From assembly GCA_016748015.1 (NCBI GenBank), contig JAAOMT010000439.1:725097-789096 (forward strand): 64,000 nt of DNA, in the 5' to 3' direction. Below, piece by piece: positions 48,120-59,182 of this stretch. Below the pieces are notes generated by a model. The model was given only the letters and a program-made list of their open reading frames with translations. It was not told the DNA's origin and did not search any database. The DNA is from Geosiphon pyriformis. Taxonomy: Eukaryota; Glomeromycota; Glomeromycetes; Archaeosporales; Geosiphonaceae. The position numbers and the translations under genes were made by a program. Every line of letters begins with the position of its first letter. Positions within the stretch are counted from its first letter, which is position 1.

Positions 48120-48675
48120 GACTATATGCTGGTCAGCTTTTATCTTCTCCCCAATAAATTCTTTAGCAGGGGGCTTGTTTACTTAGAATCATTGTCTTGC
48201 CAATACCTTTCTATTAATGCCCAAATCTCGAGAAAATAATCGTAGAAAATTTCAATTTATATACCCGCAATCATTATTCCTGTAAAAAAAAACCAGCCTT
48301 TCAGCTTTTCGGGAATACTGTGGAACGATGGTATAAGAAGGATGAGCCTAATAGTCCAAGATTCGTTTTCATTCAGGAGTTTGTGCCCAATCTACCGGCA
48401 TTTTTTTTCAAAAGTAAATAAATAAGGTATTGTTCCGGTTTATGCCCTTTTGCTTGTTAACACGGGAATGGTACTCGGTCACTTTTTATCATATCCTACA
48501 GCTGCCAAATGCCTTGAAATCGTTGAATATGAGACTAGGTGTACTTCGTGTCTCGCCCTATTGGGGATGTCGATCAGATATATTGGAATCTTTGTCGCAT
48601 CGTGATTTCGATGGGATTTTGTCATTTTTTCATCGAAAAATGAAAAAAACTCGATTAAAAAATGCTAGCATTTAA
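48120..48675 (+). other. Coding-like island, probably gene remnant
   Basis: GC content rises and protein-like stretches appear: FGNTVERWYKKDEPNSPRF (about 48310-48370), followed by a stop, and LPNALKSLNMRLGVLRVSP (about 48503-48560). A GT..AG pair around 48427-48502 could be an intron. I do not recognise a family and no full frame can be assembled. The island sits between the two copies of a direct repeat, so it may be the remains of a duplicated gene. Confidence 0.35.
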
Positions 48676-48845
48676 AAAAAAAACTAGCCAATTTTATTCC
48701 ATGATTATTTTTATTTAAATATTTATTTTAGCAAAAAAAAAATAATTTTTTAGTAAAATTAATAAAAAGTGTTTGATTATTATTTTTTAGTTAAAAAAAT
48801 ACATATTAGCAAAATTGTGAATTTCGATTTTTTGTCAATAACAAT

Positions 48846-48987
48846 TTAATTATTAAGAGTAATGGAAAAAAAATTCTAATAAATTTTTTCAATAAATTTA
48901 GAACTTAAGCTATGAAATAATATGTTAATTATATTAATTGTTAGCGACCATTGTAAAGTGGAATCTTTTATAAAAGACTGTATATAT
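48846..48987 (+). repeat. Direct repeat, right copy
   Basis: Same order of blocks as 47876-48021 with substitutions and small indels (TAATGGAAAAAAAATTC, TTTTTTCAATAAATTTA, GAACTTAAGCTATGAA, AAAGACTGTATATA). The spacing between copies is about 970 nt. It precedes the membrane-protein gene at 49650 by about 0.7 kb. Confidence 0.65.
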
Positions 48988-49649
48988 TACATGCATTATT
49001 AAATTTATTATTATTAAATCAATATAAAATAATGTGTCATTCTTAGTAACTTGAGATTTTTATTTCATTTATTAATTTTGGCAAAATTAAATATCGAAAA
49101 TCTATACCAATAATTACATGATTTTGTTCCAATCTTCTATATGATAAGAGAAGCAGCACTGTCATTATCATGTTCTCTCATTTAGGACCAAAAGATGGCT
49201 CTTCAATTAATTTTAGCCACAAATTCTGCAATTGCCACAATGCGAACAGTTGTAGAACTTCTCAAAAAATAATAATCTTAGATATAAACTTGTTGTGGTT
49301 TATAAAGCTAGTACTGGAGTATTAAACTTCATCTCATGCCAGGATTGGGAAACCTAAATTTTTAGAAGGATTAATTTTAGATAAATAGAATTTATTTTTA
49401 CAAATCGAGAAATGGAAGAAATAATTAGCCTTTAATGAGAAATGGGTATATTGTTGAAAAACAAAATTTTCTGTTTTATACATTCAAACGAAAAAAATCA
49501 ACTATTTCAACCTCTTCTATATAAGGACCCTCGATTAGATGATATAGCTTTTGCCAAGATCAAATATCTTTATAAATAGAATAGAACAGAAGTTTTTTTT
49601 ACAAACTATTCTCTGATAACAAGGAAAATTCTAAAAACTCTAAAATTAA
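48988..49649 (+). promoter_or_regulatory. Upstream region of the membrane-protein gene
   Basis: No coding exon is supported. A TATATAAGG element at 49518-49526 lies 124 nt before the ATG and is the best core-promoter candidate in the region. Confidence 0.45.
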
Positions 49650-51064
49650 ATGTCATTTTTTGGATCAAAGAGAACTGAACCATTATGGCTTAGAATAATA
49701 AGATCATTTTTGAGTTTCGGACTTATTTTAGCAGTAATTTATTATGGACTATTCCAACTTGGCAGTTATCTGGAAACTCCAAAAGGGCCAAATATCATAG
49801 TCCTAGCAAAAAGATCCAAAGAGTGCTATACCTCGATTGATGAGAATCTTTTTAATTTTCTTAAGGCTAAAATAATGGAGAGCATATATTCACAAATATA
49901 TAATAAACTATTTTTTGCAGATATTATAGTTTGTAGAGAGAGTAGTCAGAATATTGAATTTAAAGCTGTTCGAATAAAGGAATTTCATCAACCAGAAAAT
50001 ATTAGCGACTATTACAATCAATATAAAGATCTTGATACTAACGATTTAACGAATATGTCCGAGGAACCTATTTATCAAAAAATCTGTACTTCTCTTAAAA
50101 CCCCGCCAAACGATGGTTCTAGTGTAAAATCTTGCTCTAATCTAATTTGGATTGAGATCAGCTTTAATTCAACATCTTCAAATATCGTAGAAATTTTCTT
50201 GAACCAAACTTGGAGAGCCAGCAGGCCGAAAAAAAAAAAGAGTAAGAAAGATGAATTAAAACAAACTATTTTTGCTGATCTTCAATTAAAAATTCGTTGA
50301 TAATATTAAATTTTTCTGATACCTTTTCAAACTAGATATTATCTGTGGCCAATCATTATCAAACCTGGGGAAGCAAAGAAAATTGAAGTTTTACTCAGGG
50401 ATACCAGGCAACTGGACCTTGACCCAACATCACGACCTTTGGAGAATATTCAAAACCAAACGCAGCTCTAATTGGGTTTAAAGTATATAATAAACCCATT
50501 GAATATATTTTCGAAGATAAAGGTAAGCCTTCTAATATTAAAGTTTTTTCTTGAAATAATTTTTTGACTTATTCTTTTCTCAAGAAAATATATATTTTCT
50601 TAGAAATCTTGGATATATTTGCCAAAATCGGTGGTTTCTACAGTGTCTTATCAGTTACTTTTATTTTTTTATTTGGAATGGAAAAAATAAGTCAATGGTT
50701 GGTTTTAATTTTTTAATTTTCTAAAGTAATTTATACTATTCTCGCTGCTTTTGATTCCTTTTGAAATGAAACATATTTCATTATTGTTCACTATATCTAG
50801 GGGAGTAGCACAAAAATATTTATTTAGATGCCGTTGGTGTCGCCGCGATTTTGGAAAGAAGTTAGCATTGCGATACGTTTCTAAATCTGGCATACCATTG
50901 GTGCAAAAAGTGAGGGATTACCCACCAGATTTTACTCCAGAAGGTCGTATTCAAATTCTCGAGTCAATCTTGGAAGAATATTATATCGAAACATATTACT
51001 TGGAACGTCTTCGACAGACTAAACTTTTCTATACAAAGCAAGCGGAATTTGAACAACGAATTAT

Positions 51065-51095
<31 letters not shown>

Positions 51096-51161
51096 AGTAT
51101 CAGAAGGATACTTTTCAAGTGTATTTATCAACATGATGACCAAAGGTATTCTTACCTATGA
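49650..51161 (+). pseudogene. Rhizophagus-type two-TM membrane protein, frame broken once
   Basis: Exons 49650-50295, 50336-50522, 50604-50697 and 50801-51161. A membrane segment lies at residues 13-40 (WLRIIRSFLSFGLILAVIYY), then a Ser/Lys-rich external or luminal domain. FYSGIPGNWTLT in exon 2 is followed, in another frame, by TFGEYSKPNAALIGFKVYN. The switch needs removal of one C from the CCC at 50423-50425, after which the rest reads through. A second membrane segment (IGGFYSVLSVTFIFLFG) and a basic cytoplasmic part (YLFRCRWCRRDFGKK) follow, with an Asp run from a GAT microsatellite at about 51067-51095. The order matches a family of predicted membrane proteins numerous in Rhizophagus whose function is not known to me. 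The extra base may be a real inactivating mutation or a sequence error. Confidence 0.6.
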
Positions 51162-51733
51162 GCCAGAACTAACATATGATGAGTATGTTATAGAATCTCA
51201 ATTTAATATATAAATGTAAATTGTTTTGTATATTAATAAACATATTATTAGGAGAGAGATTGAAAGTTTGTCATTATTTTTAATTGAGAATATAAATCAA
51301 AAACCAACCAATGGAAGTTTTATAGGCCAGAAATATGACTTTAGAACCCAAAAAAATGGCCTTGAACATCTTATTGGATTAAGATCTGGAGGTATTTTTA
51401 AAGCATCAAAATCAAAAATGTGGAATTATAAAGTGGATTTAGCAGTTGCCTTAAGAGAAGTACTTTTAAAAAAAGGAATTGAAAAAAATGTTGTTAAAAC
51501 AAAAGTTTTTCAGCAGCTTTTTACATTTGGAGTGCATAACTTTGGTAAGTATTACAAAAAACATTTTTAAATTAACAATCTAACATTTTTAAATCAGCAA
51601 TTTAAATTTTTTTGAAAATATTTTAAGTTATTTTTATAATGTGTATGCAATAGATTGGAAAGTAAAAAGACTTTGGTACTTTGGTCTTTTGAAAAAAATA
51701 AGTCTTCCACAATCAGTTATTCATCTTACATAA
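51133..51733 (+). CDS. Small three-exon gene, function unknown
   Basis: Predicted exons 51133-51182, 51252-51544 and 51654-51733 join in frame to 140 residues with good donors (GTATGT, GTAAGT). The protein is Lys-rich and mostly helical, with GQKYDFRTQKNGLEHLIGL and KASKSKMWNYKVDLAVALRE. No family was recognised. Its first exon overlaps the last 29 nt of the preceding gene in another frame, which is unusual. Either the start lies elsewhere or the two models are parts of one transcription unit. Confidence 0.4.
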
Positions 51734-52097
51734 ATTGAGAAACTGGTTGTTACTTTGTTAAGAATATAAGTATGTTGTAATTTCTATTTTTATTATATAC
51801 ACTTGTGACTTTTTTAATTGTATTTTATTCTTTAGAAAACTATGATTAAAATTGAAAATCATTGAAAAGAAATTATTATTGAAAAATCCAAGTTATACAG
51901 AAATCGCAGACTCTAGTATGCTTATGTCTTATTCAGTGTGTTTAAATGGCCAGATTTCAAGAAGTCGCAAAGTAAAAAAAAAAATGTGTACACATGTGTA
52001 TAATGAAAATTTAATTTTTAAAGTCCATTTTTTAAAAAGATAAACCATAAGTTAACAACATTGGATGCAACCATTTTTTAATTGTATCAAGATGTTT

Positions 52098-53098
52098 TTA
52101 TGAATTTATTTCTTGTAAGCCATGAGTGTTGTTAAANNNNNNNNNNNNNNNNNNNNNNNNNNNNNNNNNNNNNNNNNNNNNNNNNNNNNNNNNNNNNNNN
52201 NNNNNNNNNNNNNNNNNNNNNNNNNNNNNNNNNNNNNNNNNNNNNNNNNNNNNNNNNNNNNNNNNNNNNNCAGGACTTTGTGCTGGCCAAGGAAGTAATT
52301 CAACATTTGAAGAGGTAAGAAAAGAACACGCGACTTTTGATGTGTGGATTGGTGCATTGTCTTCCTGAAAAAAAAACTTTTTTTTAGTTTTTTTTGCATG
52401 AAGTTTTACCGTAAGAATTGCATAATTAGCCAAGGTTTTGTGGTGTATAACTCCAGTAATATGACCAACCAAAGGAACTAAAAGACCCAAACCAACCCAT
52501 GAAAAACATCCCCAAAACATGCGACCAAAGCTTTTTCTAACTGTGGCTGCAATACAATCCTTATAAAACTCTTTGGAAGGTTTACGCCATATACGTCCAA
52601 ATCCTGTAGTTCTAAATTGTGTATATGTAGATTCATCTGACCAAACAACTCGTTTAAAATCTTCTACTGTCCAATTTTCATAAGTACGAGCCCATTGTAA
52701 ATGTTTTTCTTTATTTGATTTGGAAATTAATGGCTTGAGACGAGGAATGCACGAGTGAAGTCCTTCTTAAGCTAATCCATTTCAAATAGTTTGTATAGAA
52801 ATAGATTTGTTGGTATCTTTAATAAAATTCAATCGTATTTGAGAAAGAGTTTGGCGGTAGGTTTTTTTATTCCCTATTATTGAATATTTGAGTTGTTCAC
52901 GTGCACATTTGTCAAGAATTTGTGGTCAGTCTGTTCATTTTTTAGGAAGTTTTTTTAGCTCGTATGACTTCATACATGTATTACAGAAGAACGTGAACAT
53001 TCAATAGTCGTGGAAATCTCACTGTTTGTATGTCCTAACTTTTTTGCTGAAATAATCCCTCCTTTTTGGTATTCAGAAAGTTCTTTTCCAAGACACAT
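52098..53098 (-). pseudogene. Tc1/mariner transposase relic
   Basis: Read on the minus strand, the N-terminal helix-turn-helix (LGHTNSEISTTIECSRSSV) begins at ATG 53098, followed by frame changes. From about 52930 one frame resumes: ILDKCAREQLKYSIIG, two stops (in TI-stop-NGLA-stop-EG), then VVWSDEST (first catalytic Asp of the DDE triad), RMFWGCFSWVGLG and FFQEDNAPIHTSK (second Asp). LLPWPAQSP, which normally precedes the third acidic residue, runs into the gap at 52137-52270. The remaining 12 codons end at 52098. Transposases of this family excise and insert at TA sites. This copy is inactive as it stands: stops, frameshifts and missing sequence. Confidence 0.85.
52137..52270. other. Assembly gap (134 N) inside the transposase relic
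   Basis: The gap removes the part of the transposase that would hold the third catalytic residue. Whether the element is intact there cannot be told. Confidence 0.95.
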
Positions 53099-53300
53099 TT
53101 GATGTGGTAAATTTTTTCACGACAAGAATGTTTGATATTTTATATATACGCGTATAATCCACTGTTGTGTTTTACAAGGACGCGATTTATGTTGATTTGT
53201 AGATTATAACTATAAGTAATTATAAAAAAAATTATGGCTTAAATTGGTAATGGTATTACAATATATAGCCTTTTTTGTATATTATATTAAGTGTCCAATA

Positions 53301-53319
53301 CTTTTTATACCCCCCTGTA
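53301..53319 (-). repeat. Possible right end of the Tc1 element
   Basis: On the minus strand the sequence reads TACAGGGGGGTATAAAAAG, a plausible Tc1-type terminus starting at TA about 200 nt upstream of the transposase start. No matching left end was recognised between 51733 and 52098, so the call is tentative. Confidence 0.35.
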
Positions 53320-53946
53320 GATAGTGTTTTAATAGATTAAACTGTTGTAAATCTGGAATGAAAATCAGACTAATTTACGAATGATATAAGTGGTTAAATT
53401 TCAATTATTTTTAGTACATATACTAGTTAAAATTTTAAAAGTTAATAGTTGTTTAACATATAGCAGCTGATTTAGATTTTAATCAAATGTAAATTGGAAT
53501 GAAACAACAACTATGCTTAATAATATTATGTATGAAATAAATTAAAAAATACTTTTATCCTAATATAGTTTTTAGGAATTTTTTTTTGAACACGAATATA
53601 AAAATTTATTATGAAAAATCAAATAAAATGATCTAATATATATATAGTATATATAAATTCCTGAATATTTTAAAAATTTTTATAGAAGGAATAGATATAA
53701 ATTAATAAAGTAGATACTAAAATTATTTCTTTATTTTGAAGTCCTTTTAATATATTTTAATAGTTTTTTTTTTTTTTACTAAAGAAGTTTTATTCATAAC
53801 TACATTCTTTAAATAATTCACATCGAACTCATATTTTTGATTTGAGAAATAGAAAATTTAAAAATTCATGTACTGTAATTCAAATTTATATTCAAATATA
53901 ACATTTTATTCGTCAGAAAAACTGCTCAAAATGCTATTTTTTAACA

Positions 53947-55010
53947 ATGATATTTTCACCAGGTTTAACTTGGAATGAAAACAAAATTATTCTAAAAATA
54001 TTCGATCTTAGCCTTTCGAAAAATCTAAATGAAATGTATGGTTCGACTAATGAAGTTAAAAGCCAACCTGCTTAAATAGTTTCAAAAAAATAACAATTAA
54101 TTCGGAATGAGAAATCAGATATTTATGCTTTTAGAGTCCTCTTATGAGAATCGACAAGTAGCTATTAAAGATTCAAAAATATTATAAAATAGACACTTAT
54201 TGTTAAGAAAATTTGAATTTAAAAATATAATTTAAATATTGTTAACACAGATTGCTAATGGTGGATAAGAAACTCCAATTGAATATATTCTTTTGTATGC
54301 TAATATCAACCACAGTGAATGGAATTCGGGATAAGCGAAAAACTTTATACATTTGATTAATACAAGCATCTTAGAAGACACTTTATAATTAACAAAGATT
54401 TAGACACCAATTCACCTTGGGATATATTAAAAATAATTTGTCAGCTAAAAACTATCTTATATATATGTGGTGAATCCCTACACATCTTTTCAATTCCATA
54501 AAATTTAATCAAACTTGCTTGACTTTTTTTACCAATTTGGAATTGTGATCAACAACGTTAGGAAAGCTTTTTTAAAATGTCAAAAAAGCACTTTTCAAAA
54601 AAACCCCGTAGTGCAATTTTTTTCAAATAATAAACGGAGCAGCTGAAAACTGCCTTGGTTTTTGTTATGATTATGGGCAAAAGCAGTTGAACGGTACACC
54701 AAAGTAGCGGAGAAAGGAAATTCAAGTGCACAATACAATATGAAGTTTGCTATGAAATTGGTGATGGAGTAACTAAAGATCTTGTGAAAGCAGTTAAATA
54801 GTATACCAAAGCAGCTGAAAAAGGGATGGAGTTATCAAAGATCTCGAGAAAGTAGTTGAATGGTTTACTAAACCAGCCGATAAAGGACATTTAGATGCAC
54901 AAAACAATCCTGAAATTTGTTATAAGACAGGAAATGGTGTAGCTAAAGATTTTGTAAAAAGCAATTAAATTATATATCAAAGCCGCAGTAAAAGGTGTTG
55001 ATAAATGACG
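53947..55010 (+). pseudogene. Decayed protein kinase-Sel1 repeat gene
   Basis: Scattered stretches match the layout of Rhizophagus kinase-Sel1 proteins. At 53947 MIFSPGLTWNENKIILKIFD with LSLSKNLNEMYGS resembles the activation-loop region (DFGLS..MYG). At about 54245 RETPIEYILLYANI resembles the C-terminal kinase motif (RE-P-E-Y-LY). From about 54640 there are Sel1-like units: FCYDYG, KAVERYTKVAEKGNSSAQYN, CYEIGDGVTKDLVKAVK, YTKAAEKG, CYKTGNGVAKDFVK. Stops and frameshifts occur throughout, so no product is expected. Sel1 repeats are protein-protein contact modules; such kinases are expanded in this lineage (family knowledge). Confidence 0.6.
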
Positions 55011-55770
55011 AAAAACCATTAAAAAAAAGGAGCCATTTTTATGAAAAAACTACGCTTATTCTTTCACCAAAATCCTCTCTGTACTACTCTGAAATAGGAT
55101 ACAGAGAGACAGGAAACCAAGTAACTCCACCAGAATTGTGGCCAATAAAAAAAGGTTGAACGGTTGAAGAGTTCGCAAAAATTGGGTTATAAATTCTACT
55201 ATTTTTGAAATATGGCCAGGTTCCGTCCTGAAAAATGTATTATACAATCCAGCATGAACTTGGCTATCATCTTTATAAAGCTTCAATAAGCTTTTATTGA
55301 TAAGTTTTTCATCATTAGGTGAAGTGGACCCTTGAAACCAGAAATGACATTACGAACTTTTTACTTAACATACACGCATCCTAAGCAAATATAAAAAACA
55401 TATGGATTATTTAAAATTTTAATTTGGTAGTGTATTTGTACGTTCAGGGGTCATTGATTACCTATTTAGGATTATTATTGCCCCCATTTTCTGATAACAA
55501 AGGCTCTGGGAATTTGATTGGGATCGAAATTCCAGATTTGCTTGGTTTAGCATTTAATGAATTTTAGCCTGAGCCAGGCTTATTTTTAACGAATCTAATA
55601 TCGTGAAGAAAATAATTAGTGGAAGCCATTTCGAAGCTTTGTCACTTGAAAAAGCGAGAGATAAAGTTTAGAAACTTTTAGGAGCTTGCAAAACTCTTTT
55701 ACTAATGGTTTACATTGAAAATTGATTTAACTCCTAATTGGAAAGAGAATGTTGTGTTTCAATTACACTA

Positions 55771-55957
55771 ACGATATTGCCTTGCATTGATGATGGGTTG
55801 CTGACGATTTTGTCTTGCGTTAATGATGTGTCGCTTGGTTTTAAGTTAATGATGGGTTAATGATATGTCATTGACGATTTATTCTTGAGTTGAAAATGTG
55901 TCGCTAACAATTTGGTCTTGAGTTAAAAATATGTTGCTAGCAATTTGGTCTTGTGCT
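55771..55957 (-). repeat. 33-nt tandem repeats (11-residue coding period)
   Basis: Units start ACGATTTTGTCTTG or close variants at 55771, 55804, 55874, 55907 and 55940. They are 33 nt apart apart from one altered unit between 55837 and 55873. On the minus strand one frame reads STQDQIVSDTF-like 11-residue repeats, interrupted by stops. The multiple-of-three period suggests an origin in a coding repeat. Confidence 0.6.
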
Positions 55958-56245
55958 TAATTAATATTTGGAAACTTTCCACCATCAAAATTATTAGTCA
56001 TATTGAATTCCACATTAAGTGGTGTACTTTCTGATTCAGGAATTATGCTAGACCCTATTGGTTCAGAGAGACTTAAAGGATCATTTGCAATGGCAAGCTC
56101 ATTGTTATTAATACTGGGATCAAATTTTTTACTGTTTAATGATACTGATTCTACTACCACCAGAGTATGACTTATTATGTAAAGAGAAAAGTAAATTTGT
56201 AAAAGAAAATGTTTTTTCTTCGTGTGGTTGTTTATTTTGTTGCGT
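55957..56245 (-). pseudogene. Possible decayed secreted repeat-protein gene
   Basis: A minus-strand frame contains a basic then hydrophobic stretch (KKKHFLLQIYFSLYIISHT) like a signal peptide. A Ser/Asn/Pro-rich part follows (SINNNELAIANDPLSLSEP), ending at 55957, where the 33-nt repeats begin. There is no in-frame ATG upstream of the hydrophobic part, and the repeats contain stops. The architecture (signal peptide plus short hydrophilic tandem repeats) resembles effector-like proteins of mycorrhizal fungi, an inference only. Confidence 0.35.
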
Positions 56246-59182
56246 AGCTTAAAGTTAAATAAAGACTAAAGTGAAATGAAAATCATTGTATGCAATCACC
56301 ATTTTAAGAAAACTTTTGGTACATAAAATAAGAAGAATCTGGTTTCCTAGGTTTGTCACCGGTGGTGATGAGCCGTGAGTGAAGGTTTTTTTTGTAAGTT
56401 AACAGATTATGAATATGTAATTTTTGATGTTGCCCTAAAAAGATCCAACTAATCATAAAAGAAAATTGATTTTTAAAAATCGAAAAACTACAATTATTCT
56501 TTGATTTCATAATAATATATCAATAATTATTGTGACTCAATAATTTGAAACGACGTGAGTTTACTTTCTAAGCATTATAAAATTTCAAAAAGTTGGACTT
56601 TTGAGAATTTTGTAAAATTAGCAGAACATTTCTCCGAAAAAAAAATTGTTGAACCAGATTTCTTTCGATTTTTCATTGAGATATTACCCCCTATCAGGAA
56701 AATCTTTATTTCTTCCAAGAGAATTATAAATGGTTTCATGAGACATAATTTCCTTTCGAAATTGTAGAACTTTAAGTAATTAAAGAAACTTATTTTAGTT
56801 CGAAATTGTACTTATTGGTAAAATAGTCTTAACTTTTGATATTTTTGTTTCACAAAGAATTTTTTTTTTTGCAAATTCACGTTGAGACCATGGTATTTTT
56901 GTTTAGTTGTTACCAAGCTAAAGGCATTATACAAATCCTTACCGAATTGAATTCAGACATGATAAAGAAGCTCAAAAAAAATAAAGATTCCCGAGCGTTT
57001 TTTATTTTGAAGATCACGGAAGAAATAAGAAAGATTAAAAGAACGGGTAATAAAAATCCTAGTTTCTCCTATCAATTATAATTATCAGTGATCGATAATA
57101 GGGGATATCAAAGATGAATTGGAAAATGTCCAACTATTTATTTAGAAATGTTCTATTTGTAATGAAAATCATATGTTATGGTTTTCTTAAATGACGTATT
57201 GATAATCTTTCTGTATTGAAATTCAATATTATATTGATCAACTGGTATCATTAATTTCTTGGAAATCATTTTATGATTAATTATATATACTTAACAAATT
57301 CAAATTTTATTTATTTAAATTAAAATTAGATATATCAAAAAATTTCATAAACTTTATTTCAAGTATATTTAAGAAAAGAGACTTAAAATTTCAAAGTTAA
57401 AGAAAACATTTTTAAAATAAAATTCTATTGCAAATTTAGAAAAATAAAGATTTTTTGAAATATTGAAAATGATTCCACAATTTACACAAATTATTAATAA
57501 ATTAATATAAACATAATAAAATTCAGCAATTTTTTTTAAAGTAAAGAAAAAATTAATAAAAAATTATTTTACACTTGTTTAGTATATTAAAGTATATTAA
57601 AGTTTCTTATCTTTTTAGATTTTTTGAATTATTATAGTGATATTTAATAAATTATTTAATTTAACAATCAAGTTTCAGAATTATATATAGTTTATAGTTG
57701 ATTTGTTTATCTAATATCTAATAATATATAGTATCACTTCTCCAGCAAAAAAAGTTAGAAATGAAAAAATTTCAAAAATGTAACCTAACGATAAGATCAT
57801 GGTATCCCAACTGAAAAACTTAAAATTTTTCTCTTTTTCTTTTTTCAATTTGTGTGTTTTGTTTGAAAAACGATGAAACTTCTTTGGTTGTCAAGGCTTG
57901 GTTTTTTTTAATTAATCTTTCAAACTTATGAAATAATAAATGTTTTCGAATATCTTCATGTTCGGGAAACTCCAGAATCAATTGATTCTAAATTAGAGTA
58001 CTTTTTTAAAAATTTTGATCTTTTGGTCTTCCATAAATGTGTAAATCGGCATTTTTTTCCTTTTCTATAAGGTTTTCCCATCATCCTGAAGAAGTTTCCA
58101 AGTAATGTTTTTTATTTTTAGCAATAGGTAAAAAAAGAAACGAAAATTCAATCACCAATTAAATTCTTGACTATTCCAAAATGTTTAGCATGGTAAAAAT
58201 CTTTCTTGGCATTCTAATTTATTAAGAACAATTTATGGATTTTTAAAAATGAATGACAAAATGCAAAGATTTTTTTCTTGAACTATCGATTTAGACTGGT
58301 TCATCTGTTTATGAGCCTTGGAAGATATATGGGTTCTTATCAAATCTATACATTGTCATAGAGCCTGATCGGAAAATCTAAATCTGAAATAATAATAGAA
58401 TTGATCAACTTTATTGGAAATCCAAGTCAATGAAAATTTTCTCAACTGAAGGAAGGGTTTATAATGAATTGAGATCTAGTTAAATTTAATACATGCTCAA
58501 AACTTAATTCAATATTCTATCAGTAGCTTCCTTTTAGAATATAATTGCGGATTAAATATTTCTTTTGCTTAAATTTTTCATTTATACCTATGTAATTCGT
58601 GATATAATATTTTTTGACTATTCATTTATATTCGCTAATATCATGATAATAATTATCTTTTAAGAATTTCTAAAAATTTCAACTTCTTGGGACTGTAAAA
58701 TGTATCAAATATCAACTTATTAGCCAATTCCCAAAACTCGTCTCTTTTAGGTAATTAAAGGTATAAATAAATAATTTTAAATAAAATGCTCTTGCTTTTT
58801 ACATTAGAAAAAGTCTTGTATAACAAAATAAAAAAAATTCGAAAAGTTTATCATATTGATAGAACTTCCAAATTGCATAAACGTGACAAAAGATAATCAG
58901 TAAACTTAAGGAAAGGTAAATTTCTTAATAGATATTTATTATATAAAATGCCACCGATATTTACTTGTAACCCATCGATCAAAGTTTTTTCTTTTTATAT
59001 TCTTTTTTTTTTTTTTTTACCAGAGCTCTTTATTGAGCTTTTCAATTTTTTTTGATTCACCCTTTTTACTGAAACCATTAAGACATATTATATCTTTAAA
59101 TCTAAATCCTAAACAAATATTTAATAGATACAAAGAAGAAACCATCATCAATTTCACAACCCTTTTTTTCACTTCCTCTAAA
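56246..59182. other. AT-rich intergenic region
   Basis: Two short plus-strand frames, 56555-56767 (LAEHFSEKKIVEPDFFRFF) and 56836-57081 (LTELNSDMIKKLKKNKDSR), read somewhat like protein but belong to no recognised family and could not be joined. The remainder, 57100-59180, shows no coding signal. The final 200 nt include a T-rich tract at 59007-59020 and form the upstream region of the lipase gene. Confidence 0.45.

Noticed and set aside
50751-50800. Upstream extension of the last exon of the membrane-protein gene
   Set aside because: This open stretch is intronic; the TG/GTTGG donor and CTAG acceptor join exons in frame and fit the family.
52126-52368. Plus-strand frame across the N gap
   Set aside because: Mostly undetermined bases and antisense to the transposase relic.
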